DNA from: Paenibacillus radicibacter
Lineage (GTDB): Bacteria > Bacillota > Bacilli > Paenibacillales > NBRC-103111
Direction of reading: 5' to 3'
NCBI RefSeq assembly: GCF_024721995.1
Contig: NZ_JANQBC010000014.1
Span: 1 to 64,000, forward strand
DNA length: 64,000 nucleotides
Below, piece by piece: positions 43,539 to 52,314 of the stretch (position 1 is its first letter; each line of letters starts with the position of its first letter). Both the position numbers and the translations under genes were made by a program. The notes beneath the pieces are model-generated. The model had not been told where the DNA came from, did no database searches, and was given only the letters and a program-made list of their open reading frames with translations.

Positions 43539-44405
43539 ATGTGGGTTATCTATGCTTTCTGTGCAGCGTTATTTGCCGGTCTAACTTCTATTCTTGCTAA
43601 AATCGGAATTCAAAATACAGATTCCAACCTAGCAACTGCTCTTCGAACAGGAATTGTCGTCATCTTCGCTTGGATCATTGTATTTGCAGGGAATATTCAG
43701 CACACCATTTATGACATTAGCTTTAAGTCTCTTCTCTTTCTCATTTTATCTGGATTAACGACAGGTGCTTCATGGATTTTCTACTTCAGAGCTCTGCAAT
43801 TAGGAAATGTTAATGTTGTCGTCCCGATTGATAAATCAAGCACGATCATTACGATTCTTTTTGCAATTATCGTGCTAGGTGAATCGGTTACGATATTAAA
43901 GATCATCAGCATAGCTGCGATCGGAATCGGAACGTACATGATGATCCAAAAGCAAAAGCAAAACGTAGAACAGTCAGTGAGTAGGAGTACGAATTGGATT
44001 TGGTATGCGGGATTATCGGCTTTCTTCGCTGCGATAACGGCTATATTAGGAAAAGTCGGGATTGAGGATGTGAATTCCAATTTAGGAACCGCCATACGAA
44101 CCATTGTCGTACTCATCATGGCTTGGTTAATTGTATTTATGACAAAGAAACAACATGGAATCAAACAAATTGATAAAAAGGGTTGGACTTTTATTACACT
44201 CTCCGGTATAGCAACCGGATTATCTTGGTTGTTTTATTTTCGAGCATTACAAGAAGGACCGGCAAGTATCGTAGTCCCAATCGACAAACTAAGTATTCTC
44301 GTAACGATCATATTTGCCTATATTGTATTGAAAGAAAAATTGTCTATTAAAGCATTTGTAGGTCTTATTCTGATTATAGCTGGAACTTTGTTGCTGCTTA
44401 TATGA
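43539..44405 (+). CDS. EamA/DMT-superfamily transporter
   Basis: 288 aa, ten helices arranged as two similar EamA halves (compare ...FAGLTSILAKIGIQNTDSNL with ...FAAITAILGKVGIEDVNSNL). DMT proteins export metabolites; the substrate is unknown. GGAGG precedes the ATG. A Fur box before the gene suggests iron-controlled expression together with the divergent efe operon. Confidence 0.88.
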   Translation: MWVIYAFCAALFAGLTSILAKIGIQNTDSNLATALRTGIVVIFAWIIVFAGNIQHTIYDISFKSLLFLILSGLTTGASWIFYFRALQLGNVNVVVPIDKSSTIITILFAIIVLGESVTILKIISIAAIGIGTYMMIQKQKQNVEQSVSRSTNWIWYAGLSAFFAAITAILGKVGIEDVNSNLGTAIRTIVVLIMAWLIVFMTKKQHGIKQIDKKGWTFITLSGIATGLSWLFYFRALQEGPASIVVPIDKLSILVTIIFAYIVLKEKLSIKAFVGLILIIAGTLLLLI

Positions 44406-44454
44406 GCACCTGTACTAAGGGAACCATAGAGATAACTCCCATTCTTGGCACACT

Positions 44455-44496
44455 AAAAAAACCTGAAGAAATCCATGATTTCTTCAGGTTTTTATT
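44455..44496. terminator. bidirectional terminator
   Basis: AACCTGAAGAAAT (44460-44472) pairs with ATTTCTTCAGGTT (44478-44490), with A-run before and T-run after. It serves the EamA gene and possibly the convergent acetyltransferase. Confidence 0.9.
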
Positions 44497-44534
44497 TCTA
44501 TTCCACGATTTAATTGAAGTTTGTTCCCTCGTAT

Positions 44535-45128
44535 CTACATCTTCCGGTTTTTATAATAATAAATCTTGTCTTCCTCCGTAATTTCCCGAATCACTTTACA
44601 TGGATTCCCTACCGCAACCACATTCGATGGAATATCCTTTGTGACAATGCTTCCTGCGCCAATTACACTGTTCTTGCCTACAGTGACGCCAGGATTAATG
44701 ACTGCACCGCTCCCAATCCATACGTTGTCTTCAATGACAACTGGAAATGCATACATTTGTCCCGTTGCACGCATTTCTGCATCAATGGGATGTCCGGTCG
44801 TCGATATTGTAACATTGGGTGCAAATAAGACGCCATTTCCAATCATAACCGTTGTATCGTCCACGATTGTAAGATTGAAATTCACATAGACATCATTACC
44901 TATAAACGTATTGGAGCCATATGCGAAGTGAATCGGAGGTTCGATCCAGCAATTAATGCCTAAGCTTCCGAAAAGCTCTTTAGCCAGTTCTTCTCGTTTA
45001 GCCACCTCGGACGGCCTTGTTTGGTTAAAGTCGAATACAAGCTCTTTTCCCCTAAGCCGCTCCTCAGGCAAACCTTCTCCCATGTCTGTGAACTATAAAC
45101 CATTCTTTATATTCTCACACTGTGTCAT
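44535..45128 (-). pseudogene. sugar O-acetyltransferase with amber codon at position 12
   Basis: Left-handed beta-helix acetyltransferase (maltose/galactoside transacetylase type) with GNDVYVNFNLTIVDD, the HPIDAEMR segment and active-site region TTGH. The family start M-T-(Q/E)-x-E-x-x-x-N-G-L is found at 45128 with AAGGAA upstream, but codon 12 is TAG (45093-45095). From the internal ATG at 45083 a 182-aa protein is open, but without a ribosome site. Either the gene is inactive, the amber is read through, or translation restarts. The rest of the frame is intact. Confidence 0.75.
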
Positions 45129-45209
45129 ATTAAACATTCCTTTTAGTCGATATGTATTTTCAGTGCTCTTAATAAAAAAAGTATATCAATATTTGATATA
45201 TCCTGTTTA

Positions 45210-45240
45210 TGATAAAAGCCCCTTACCGGGGCTTAAAATC
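45210..45240 (-). terminator. terminator of the MMPL gene
   Basis: Minus strand: AAGCCCC, GGTAA, GGGGCTT then TT. Confidence 0.75.
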
Positions 45241-45283
45241 ACTATTTTTTCAGCGAGTTGATCCCTAATCGCAGTCTATATGA

Positions 45284-47509
45284 TTACAAACTAGCAGACT
45301 CTTTGTCTTCTGAATCCGACTTAATTTTCGACAATTTAGCTGGCCAATAAGCTGCCTTACCTAATACCATGGTAATAGCAGGAACTAAGAATGGTCGAAC
45401 GATGAATGTATCCAAGAGAATGCCAATTGCCGTGATCGTGCCAAATTGGACTAATACTTGAATCGGAAGTGTTGCCAGAACTGCGAAAGTGCCAGCTAAA
45501 ATTAGTCCTGCAGAAGTAATTACGGAACCTGTCTCTCCTACGCCTTCTGCGATTGCCTGCTTGTGCGGCATCTTATTTCGCTTCTGCCATATTCGTGAAA
45601 CCATAAATATATTATAATCCTCACCTAAAGCGACCAAGAAAACAAAGGCATATAACGGAATAGCACCTTGAATGGCATCTACACCAAACCCAATGTGAAG
45701 GATAAGCCATCCTAAACCTAGCGCTGAGAAATAGGATAGTACAACAGTAGCGATTAGATATATCGTTGCAATTACTGATCTTAAGTATACAAGTAATAGG
45801 AAGGCGATCAGTCCGATGACGATCGGCAGAACAAGTGCTGTATCCCTGTCCCCAGCTACCTTCGTATCATACTGTGTTGCAGTCTGACCACTAACCCATA
45901 CTTTCTCATCTGTATGAGCAATTCCTACTTTCGCCAAGGACTCTTCAGCCACTGCATACAAGTCAGGTATATGATTCATCGCTTCAAGTGAGTATGGATT
46001 CATTTTCAATGTAATCTCGTAAGAGGTTATGTTGTTATTCTGGATTCCCTGCTCAGCACTCGATACCTTGCTCACGAAAGCTAGAGAAGCTAGTTCCTCA
46101 CGCAATGCGTTAGGCTTTCCTTCCGAATCTACAATCACCCGAACAGGAGCTAACTCCCCTTCACTAAATTTACTACCAATCATTTTGAATCCTTCCCGAG
46201 ACTCCATTGTCGAAGGGAACGAAGAGAGAATATCATACGTGAAATGAATTTGCGAAGAATAGGCGGCTAATCCACCTAACAAGGTTAGTGTAATCGTAAT
46301 GATTGTCCATGGACGTGTGATAACCAGCTTACCAATGCGATTAGAAGCAACTTTGCGTGATGTCCGAAGCGGTTTCTTTTTCTTATTAGCCAGATCTGCT
46401 AGCATCTGTGGTGTACGGGGGACAAAAGGATAGAAAGAAACTCGACCGAAGATAGCAAGTAAAGCAGGTACTAAGGTGACGCTCGAAATCCCCATAATGA
46501 ATATGGATAAGCTGAATGGCACAGCAAAACGATGGTAAGCACCGTATTCGGCTACAAGTAACACAAGCAGCGATAATACGACGGTAAACCCACTCATTGC
46601 AATAGCCCCAGAAGAACCTTTCAATGCACGAATCAGTGCCACACGTTTATCTTCGATTTCATGCAGTAGATGTCTGTAATGTGAAATTAGGAATAGACAA
46701 TAATCTGTCCCTGCACCAAAGAGTAAAACCGTCATGATTGAGATGGCTTGTGCATCAACCGTAATCCAACCTTGTTTGGCCATGAATCCTAATATGGGGC
46801 TTGTAGCACCATAAGCGAATCCTACAGCGATAATGGGAATCAAAGCAAGGATAGGTGATTTATAAATCAGTAACAAAATAATTAACACAAGCAACACGGT
46901 TGCGATGAGAAGCGATACATCTGCCTTACTAAAGAGTCCCGTCGCGTCAATAGATATCCCTACCGGACCCGTTACCCTAGCCAATAATGAGGATTCTCCT
47001 TCTTTAACTAGAAATGGATTGTTGCCAAATTCTGCTGTTGCTTGCTCCTTGAGGAGGGTCACGCCTTCTTTTAGTTGATCAGCATCTGCCATTTTATCAA
47101 ACAACACAGGTACTACGATAGTAGACTTATCATCAGACAGTAGTGACTGAAGCGCGGGTGCAGGAAATTTATGAAGGGGAATGACTGAGGTCTGATAAGG
47201 GACAGGAGCTGATTCCCACCGCTTTGTTAATTGTTGTATATGTACTTGATCCTCTTGCGTTAGTCCTACTAAGCGTTGCCACACTAGAAGTGCTGGAACG
47301 TCTGCTCCACTCGGGAATTCACGTTCGGCAATCATTTGTGCTTGAACAGAGGGCTTGGAATTCGACAAGTTAGGCGCATTGTTCTCCTCCATCGAATTGA
47401 CGGCTGGCCAAAGTGCGCTCAATACTCCAACAACGATAATCCATAATGATAATGTGATCCATTTACCTCTTGGACCAGATACCCATCCTATAAAATTATT
47501 TATGCTCAC
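45284..47509 (-). CDS. MMPL-family (RND superfamily) exporter
   Basis: 741 aa: two similar halves, each with one helix, a large exported domain and five more helices. The helix motifs GAGTDYCLFLISHYR and LGEDYNIFMVSRIW carry the conserved Gly-Asp/Glu-Asp-Tyr proton-relay residues. It probably exports lipids or toxic hydrophobic compounds. I start at GTG 47509 (GGAGG 7 nt upstream). It is divergent from a TetR regulator. Confidence 0.9.
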   Translation of the reverse strand: MSINNFIGWVSGPRGKWITLSLWIIVVGVLSALWPAVNSMEENNAPNLSNSKPSVQAQMIAEREFPSGADVPALLVWQRLVGLTQEDQVHIQQLTKRWESAPVPYQTSVIPLHKFPAPALQSLLSDDKSTIVVPVLFDKMADADQLKEGVTLLKEQATAEFGNNPFLVKEGESSLLARVTGPVGISIDATGLFSKADVSLLIATVLLVLIILLLIYKSPILALIPIIAVGFAYGATSPILGFMAKQGWITVDAQAISIMTVLLFGAGTDYCLFLISHYRHLLHEIEDKRVALIRALKGSSGAIAMSGFTVVLSLLVLLVAEYGAYHRFAVPFSLSIFIMGISSVTLVPALLAIFGRVSFYPFVPRTPQMLADLANKKKKPLRTSRKVASNRIGKLVITRPWTIITITLTLLGGLAAYSSQIHFTYDILSSFPSTMESREGFKMIGSKFSEGELAPVRVIVDSEGKPNALREELASLAFVSKVSSAEQGIQNNNITSYEITLKMNPYSLEAMNHIPDLYAVAEESLAKVGIAHTDEKVWVSGQTATQYDTKVAGDRDTALVLPIVIGLIAFLLLVYLRSVIATIYLIATVVLSYFSALGLGWLILHIGFGVDAIQGAIPLYAFVFLVALGEDYNIFMVSRIWQKRNKMPHKQAIAEGVGETGSVITSAGLILAGTFAVLATLPIQVLVQFGTITAIGILLDTFIVRPFLVPAITMVLGKAAYWPAKLSKIKSDSEDKESASL

Positions 47510-47547
47510 TTTCACGCCTCCGTAAATTATCAGTTTTTTTATGTTAT

Positions 47548-47580
47548 ATAATTATATATACCGGTTGGTTAATTATTGCA
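47548..47580. promoter_or_regulatory. MMPL/TetR intergenic region, probable TetR operator
   Basis: An AT-rich stretch around a small ACCGGT dyad (47560-47565) lies between the divergent starts. TetR regulators usually bind here and control both genes. No strong symmetrical operator is visible, so this is positional inference. Confidence 0.35.
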
Positions 47581-47626
47581 AGTGAAATATGTTATTATTT
47601 TATTACTTAACCACTCAGGAGGCTTT

Positions 47627-48259
47627 ATGGATAAATTGCATGCTCAACGTGCACCAGGCAGACCGAAACAGAATGAACAAAATATCCCCCTACAAGAAAT
47701 TATTTTGCGTCAAGCTGCCTTTTTATTTATGGAAAACGGTTACGAACCCGTCACTTTGCAACAGATCGCTAAAATTTGTAAAGTGACAAAAGCAAGTATC
47801 TACTATTACTTTGAGAATAAAGCTGAATTATTTACTGCTTCAGTTGTCTTCATGATACAACTCGCCCATCAAAGCACCTTACGCTATCTCGAAGAAAAAG
47901 ATGATTTACGGACGCGGCTTGAGCAAATTGCAAAGGCGAAGATGATGCACGCACATGTCGATATGGAGACGATGTTACGTGAGGCTAATCCACATTTGTC
48001 CGAAGAGCAATTTGGTCGAATTCGGAAGGCAGAAATTGATATTCACATCTCGCTGGCAAAACATTTTCAATTTGCGATGGATCAGGGTAGTCTACGCTCA
48101 GGCGATGCCATGTTCTTAGCCCATGCCTTCTCTGCGCTAGTTATGTTAGGCAGCCGCAAACATGTCATTGAACATAATACACCTCAAGAAGATCTGCCAC
48201 AGACGGTTGTCGATTTATTCTGGGATGGCATTGCCACACAACCACAACATCGGAAGTAA
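47627..48259 (+). CDS. TetR/AcrR-family regulator
   Basis: 210 aa: N-terminal HTH (LQQIAKICKVTKASIYYYFENKAEL, about 44-68) and a helical ligand domain. I start at ATG 47627 (CAGGAGG upstream) rather than the upstream in-frame TTG. It probably represses the divergent MMPL exporter and itself. A repeat element with a hairpin follows. Confidence 0.9.
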   Translation: MDKLHAQRAPGRPKQNEQNIPLQEIILRQAAFLFMENGYEPVTLQQIAKICKVTKASIYYYFENKAELFTASVVFMIQLAHQSTLRYLEEKDDLRTRLEQIAKAKMMHAHVDMETMLREANPHLSEEQFGRIRKAEIDIHISLAKHFQFAMDQGSLRSGDAMFLAHAFSALVMLGSRKHVIEHNTPQEDLPQTVVDLFWDGIATQPQHRK

Positions 48260-48291
48260 GTATAAGCTACTCCCATAAAAATAAAAGAAGG

Positions 48292-48371
48292 CGAGCAAAG
48301 TTGCTCTGCCTTCAATTTCTAACGACGATGCTCTAGAAGGTCTATTACGCCTAATACTACGTGTGCTTAAC
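48292..48371 (+). repeat. about 90-bp dispersed repeat with hairpin, copy 2
   Basis: Matches 29461-29550 at roughly 85-90 percent; hairpin GAAGGCGAGCA/TTGCTCTGCCTTC, then the shared tail. Confidence 0.8.
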
Positions 48372-48481
48372 CGAAACCAACAATGGTATTTGCAATCACA
48401 TTGTTTGAACCGCGATATTTTTGCATTGGTTATCCCGCTCCCGTTATGGCTAGACTAGGCAAGTTGCTGGATCATAAACTG

Positions 48482-48736
48482 TTATATACTCACTTCATTC
48501 ATGCGATTTAAAGCTAATTCATTAGTGGGCATTTCAATTTCGAATACATCATGATCATTAGCTATTCCATGTCGTAAGTATCCCACACAAATTAAATTAT
48601 CGTCCTCATTAAATACACAACTCATCCTCTGATGATTGAAATCTTTATTGTACTTAAAAAGTATCCATGCTTTGTGACTTAAATTTTTAACTGCATCCTC
48701 TAATTCAGTGCAATATGGACGAACCTGTAATGACAT
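48482..48736 (-). CDS. small protein, possible truncated GNAT acetyltransferase
   Basis: 84 aa starting MSLQVRPYCTELEDAV; the beta-strand that follows (MSCVFNEDDNLICVGYLRHG) is like the first half of a GNAT domain, but the acetyl-CoA-binding loop is absent. GGGAGGACATAAGG precedes the ATG at 48736. It may be a complete small protein or a remnant. Confidence 0.55.
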   Translation of the reverse strand: MSLQVRPYCTELEDAVKNLSHKAWILFKYNKDFNHQRMSCVFNEDDNLICVGYLRHGIANDHDVFEIEMPTNELALNRMNEVSI

Positions 48737-48845
48737 CCTTATGTCCTCCCTGAAGGCTGTTTTTTGCAATCATAGCAAAAGAAACAGTTATAAATATATT
48801 TAAAAATAATTCAAAATAATTTTCACCAGCATTTTTGCACGAACA

Positions 48846-48874
48846 TGAAAAAAATCCCCCTTTGGGGGATTTCA
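48846..48874 (-). terminator. terminator
   Basis: Minus strand: AAATCCCCC, AAA, GGGGGATTT, TTTT. Follows the small membrane gene at 48897. Confidence 0.9.
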
Positions 48875-48896
48875 TAATTTTCAAACCTTGGTAATA

Positions 48897-49121
48897 CTAC
48901 TTATTCTTCTGCTTTGCGACTTGCAAACCGCCGTTGATAAGCATGATAATCCCAAGTACTGCTAGAATAATCCGAACTAAGGATGGACTGATTGAAAACA
49001 CCGTTTCACCCTGCCAGTGCAATCCAAACAACTTTTCATCCAGCCCCACAATCGACATTACTGGCTTAAGAAACAAACTCAGTGCTATTAATACTAACCC
49101 CGAGAAAATCTTGTTATTCAT
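48897..49121 (-). CDS. small two-helix membrane protein
   Basis: 74 aa with helices at about 5-24 and 48-66 and a basic end (KQKNK). It has its own terminator, which supports a real gene. Family not recognised. Confidence 0.65.
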   Translation of the reverse strand: MNNKIFSGLVLIALSLFLKPVMSIVGLDEKLFGLHWQGETVFSISPSLVRIILAVLGIIMLINGGLQVAKQKNK

Positions 49122-49177
49122 TGATTCAAAACCTCTTTTCCAATAAGGGATTATTAGATAGATATCCTGAGCGAAAC

Positions 49178-50158
49178 CTATAGACCAAGCCCACTCGCTG
49201 CATTATCTATAAACAATGACCCCATTCGAATATACTTACGCACCATTGCATCTGAACGATGTCTTGTTTGATTCATAATTTGCCGTTCAGTCTTTCCTTT
49301 CATGGCAGCTGTGGTTGCAAATCCAGATCTGAGACTATGACCTGAGAATTGTTTCTCATCTAAGCCGATCTCTGCAACGTATCTTTTCACAACAATTGCA
49401 ATAGCCTTATCCGTTAATCGATTATCTAATACTTGGTTATGACGATTTACTCTTCTAAACACCGGACCGGAAGTAATATTAGCTTCACGTAACCAATGTA
49501 AATAGGATCTCACCGGACAAGTCTCCTCACTTGAACCGTAAGGTATACCAATCATACTCCCCTTTCCGTCCTGATCCGTCTTAGAACTCTTGATACGGAT
49601 CTTTAAACCCTCATTTTCAAGCGTAATGTCTTCAACATCTAGATCTACAAGTTCGCTTCTTCTAAAAGCACCACTAAATCCAATTAATAAGATAGCTCGA
49701 TCTCGATAGCCCAATGGTTTATCCGGAATTATTTCTAAGATTTGTTTCAAGTAATCGATAACTAACGGCTGCTTCCCTATCTCCTCTGAACCGTGCATCC
49801 GCTTAATACCTGCCCACACGGATTTGATTTTGATTGTTGTGGGAGATGAATGGCCTGCCATTGCATGCGCCTTAGAAATTGAACTTATTCGTCTTTGGAT
49901 CGTACTAGCCTTATATCCTTCAAAAGCCAAACTAGATAAATATAAAGCATATGTCTCATCATTCGTTGGTAATGAGGGTAATTGGTATTCTTCACACCAG
50001 TTACTAAAGTGATTCCAATCAAAATGATAGGATTTCTTCGTGTTTGCAGATTTTGAATTCGCTACATATGTATTTGCTTGCTCAAGAAGTACATTCAAAG
50101 TATCTTCTATGCTGATCATTTCATTTTTATTAGAATTGACGAGTTCGATCTTCCTCAC
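49178..50158 (-). CDS. tyrosine recombinase/integrase
   Basis: 326 aa: SAM-like core-binding domain (about 15-110) and a catalytic domain with Arg in GAFRRSELVDL (166/167), K193, H274-S-L-R277, H300 and the nucleophile Y309 (VRKYIRMG). All catalytic residues are present, so it should be active, cutting and joining DNA at paired inverted sites. It starts with GTG and a weak ribosome site. A 13-9-13 bp inverted repeat lies 115 bp upstream. It is unrelated in detail to the XerS-like remnants at 3-10 kb. Confidence 0.88.
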   Translation of the reverse strand: MRKIELVNSNKNEMISIEDTLNVLLEQANTYVANSKSANTKKSYHFDWNHFSNWCEEYQLPSLPTNDETYALYLSSLAFEGYKASTIQRRISSISKAHAMAGHSSPTTIKIKSVWAGIKRMHGSEEIGKQPLVIDYLKQILEIIPDKPLGYRDRAILLIGFSGAFRRSELVDLDVEDITLENEGLKIRIKSSKTDQDGKGSMIGIPYGSSEETCPVRSYLHWLREANITSGPVFRRVNRHNQVLDNRLTDKAIAIVVKRYVAEIGLDEKQFSGHSLRSGFATTAAMKGKTERQIMNQTRHRSDAMVRKYIRMGSLFIDNAASGLGL

Positions 50159-50272
50159 CCCATGATAATTGTAGTTGAATCTATTAAAATTGTAAAAATA
50201 TTACTTTCATGTGGTCCTCCCTCTTTTTTTGAGTCTCCTCCCCCTCTTTTTTCAAAATTGAAATTTGAAAAC

Positions 50273-50307
50273 CTAACTTCCGATACGTTTATATTATCGG
50301 AAGTTAG
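50273..50307. promoter_or_regulatory. 13-9-13 inverted repeat next to the recombinase: possible recombination core site
   Basis: CTAACTTCCGATA, 9-bp spacer, TATCGGAAGTTAG: two perfect 13-bp arms. The architecture is that of lox/dif-like core sites (arms of 11-13 bp with a 6-9-bp spacer). An operator for the recombinase gene is the alternative. Confidence 0.5.
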
Positions 50308-50372
50308 AATCTCTCCATATTATATCACCGTCATCACATCTCGATCTACTATTTTCTGACTAGAATTTATGC

Positions 50373-50447
50373 TATACTTAACATTATTAACTTTAAGACT
50401 ATGGTTAACCGGTTAACCATAAGAAACATAAGCAATTAACCGGTTAA
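50373..50447 (+). promoter_or_regulatory. extended -10 promoter and twin TTAACCGGTTAA palindromes
   Basis: TGCTATACT (extended -10, hexamer 50373-50378) is followed by the perfect 20-bp palindrome at 50401-50420 and a shorter copy of its core, TTAACCGGTTAA, at 50436-50447. Their centres are 31 bp apart, about three helical turns, and both lie downstream of the promoter, which suggests cooperative autorepression. Confidence 0.75.
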
Positions 50448-50475
50448 CTCAATAAAAATAAAGGGGTTTGGGACG

Positions 50476-51321
50476 ATGGCTATAAAAGGTATAAAAATGA
50501 GCGATGAATCACTGGAGATCGTAAATAAGCGAATTGAAGCGTCAGGAATGGATGCTGGAGAGTGGTTGGAGTCACTGATGGCGATAGAGTCAATTAAAGA
50601 GATCAAAAAGCATAATACACCGATAGAAAGCGACTTAGAGGACTTCGAAAAACATATGAACCGTGTTTATCATATTCTGATTCGTTTGTATCAGCGTGGC
50701 GCTGATGCGCTTGAGGAAGTAAAGGAACAATCACTTGAAGAGCAAGCGCGCGGGGAAGCTAAAGCGGAAGCGATCAAAACAGAACTCTCGACAGTTCAAA
50801 AGCATTTGAAGCAAAAAGAGGAAGAACTCGCTGCATCGCAACTTTCGAACACCGAAATGCGTGTGAAGCTGGAGCAACTGGAGAAGACGACCAAAGCGGT
50901 TGAAGAATTATATCGTCTTACGATGGAAAAGATGGAGATGCTTCAAGGTAAACTGGATAAACTCCAAGATGCTGAAAAAGTGGTGGTTGAGACTAAAGAG
51001 CAAATGCAGGAGATGAATCAAGCGCATGCCTATGAAATAGCGCAGAAAAAAGAGGGAGAAACAAAACTTGTGCAATCGCTTAATGATATGCAGAAGGAGC
51101 TCGATCGCCGGCAGAAGCAATTCGATGAAGAGTTGAACAGCATGAAAAGCAATCACGTTAGAGAGATGGAGGTTTTGCGGAAAGACTTAGAGATGAAGGC
51201 TAAAGAGACGTTACTGGAAGTTAAAGAGGAATCCCAATCGAAGATCAATCAGATCAACGAGCAGAATGCTTCTAAAATGGCAGAGTTAGTCAATATGATG
51301 CAAGGGAAAGCCAAGGACTAG
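50476..51321 (+). CDS. ribbon-helix-helix-like DNA-binding protein with long coiled coil (KfrA-like layout)
   Basis: 281 aa. Residues 1-45 (MAIKGIKMSDESLEIVNKRI...) resemble a ribbon-helix-helix unit. Residues about 75-270 are almost unbroken heptad-rich coiled coil full of Glu, Lys, Gln and Leu. This small DNA-binding head plus coiled coil resembles KfrA-type plasmid proteins in layout, not clearly in sequence. AAAGGGG lies 9 nt before the ATG. The twin palindromes upstream are its likely operators. It is divergent from the recombinase. Confidence 0.7.
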   Translation: MAIKGIKMSDESLEIVNKRIEASGMDAGEWLESLMAIESIKEIKKHNTPIESDLEDFEKHMNRVYHILIRLYQRGADALEEVKEQSLEEQARGEAKAEAIKTELSTVQKHLKQKEEELAASQLSNTEMRVKLEQLEKTTKAVEELYRLTMEKMEMLQGKLDKLQDAEKVVVETKEQMQEMNQAHAYEIAQKKEGETKLVQSLNDMQKELDRRQKQFDEELNSMKSNHVREMEVLRKDLEMKAKETLLEVKEESQSKINQINEQNASKMAELVNMMQGKAKD

Positions 51322-51373
51322 CTTAAAGCAAAAAAATGCATATAGTTAAGTGCTACTTTGTCATTACAAAGTG

Positions 51374-51420
51374 TAAAAAGGCTCTGTTTTCCCCTATTGG
51401 GTTACACAGAGCCTTTTTAC
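51374..51420 (+). terminator. terminator of the coiled-coil gene
   Basis: TAAAAAGGCTCTGT (51374-51387) pairs with ACAGAGCCTTTTTA (51406-51419). Confidence 0.9.
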
Positions 51421-51571
51421 TGCACTTATTGCTTAGTTACGATATAAGATATGTTAATAAACTTCCAAAGGTATAGTAAGAGTTGCTAGATTAGACGCAT
51501 CATTTTCATAGATTCATAGAAACACAAAAAAGGTACTCCCATGATATTTAATGAGAAATACCCTAAATTGT

Positions 51572-51634
51572 TTAATTCAATTCCACAGAATGATTGATGT
51601 TAGTTCCTTCCGTATTATGACCCATTAGTCGATT
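51572..51634 (-). pseudogene. 3' fragment of a PNPOx-like stress gene
   Basis: Minus-strand reading RLMGHNTEGTNINHSVELN-stop closely matches the C-terminus of the protein at 60493 (RLMGHNTEGTDMNRIVELN). Only about 20 codons remain, 17 bp past the end of mrpG. The 51421-51571 stretch holds nothing I can name. Confidence 0.8.
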
Positions 51635-51650
51635 TCGGTTATATACTTGT

Positions 51651-52049
51651 TCATTTCGTCAGATAATTAACGAATTCGGCCTTATCTTCTGGCTCCACGA
51701 CTCCATTCTCTATATAATAGTCTTTCAATTCATCTTGAACGCTCTGCTCGGTTAACGGCACCTTGTGGCGGTATGCGGCACGCGAGATTACATGGGCGGC
51801 TACGGGAGCTGTCAAAAATACAAAGAAGATACCCAAAATGAGGCGAATGCTGAAAAAGCCTTCGGAAATTAAGAAATACAGCAATGTTCCAACGAGTACG
51901 CACAGCACGCCAAGAGTAGAACTTTTAGATGCAGCATGAGATCTAGTGTACACATCGGGTAACCGCACAATCCCAATCGCGCTGATCAAGCCAAAAATAG
52001 CTCCAATGAGAATAAGGACAGCCCCGACTATTTCACCGCCTACGTTCAA
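51651..52049 (-). CDS. mrpG: Mrp antiporter subunit G
   Basis: 132 aa, three helices in the N-terminal half with the family motif GIVRLPDVYTRSHAAS, and a polar tail. I start at TTG 52049 (LNVGGEIVG...), 6 nt after AAAGAGGTG, which overlaps the end of mrpF by 17 bp and gives the usual MrpG length. Last gene of the Mrp operon. Confidence 0.9.
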   Translation of the reverse strand: MNVGGEIVGAVLILIGAIFGLISAIGIVRLPDVYTRSHAASKSSTLGVLCVLVGTLLYFLISEGFFSIRLILGIFFVFLTAPVAAHVISRAAYRHKVPLTEQSVQDELKDYYIENGVVEPEDKAEFVNYLTK

Positions 52050-52314
52050 TAACAACACCTCTTTCAATAAATCTGGCAAAGGCAACCGTTCCAATAAATG
52101 AAAGGATCCCGATCAGCAGTATAAGATCAAAGAAGGCATGCGTGTCCAACAGAACCGAGAACACGGCAGTACTGGCGATCAGATTAATACCAATGGAATC
52201 CAACGCTTGAACACGGTCTGCACTAGAAGGTCCTATAATAATCCGATATAAATTAGCTAGTATAGCCAGTACCAGAATACATAATGCAACGACCAACACC
52301 GTCTCAAATATCAT
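52033..52314 (-). CDS. mrpF: Mrp antiporter subunit F
   Basis: 93 aa, three helices, with the conserved GPSSADRVQALDSIGINLIA segment. Overlaps mrpE by one base. Confidence 0.93.
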   Translation of the reverse strand: MIFETVLVVALCILVLAILANLYRIIIGPSSADRVQALDSIGINLIASTAVFSVLLDTHAFFDLILLIGILSFIGTVAFARFIERGVVIERRR

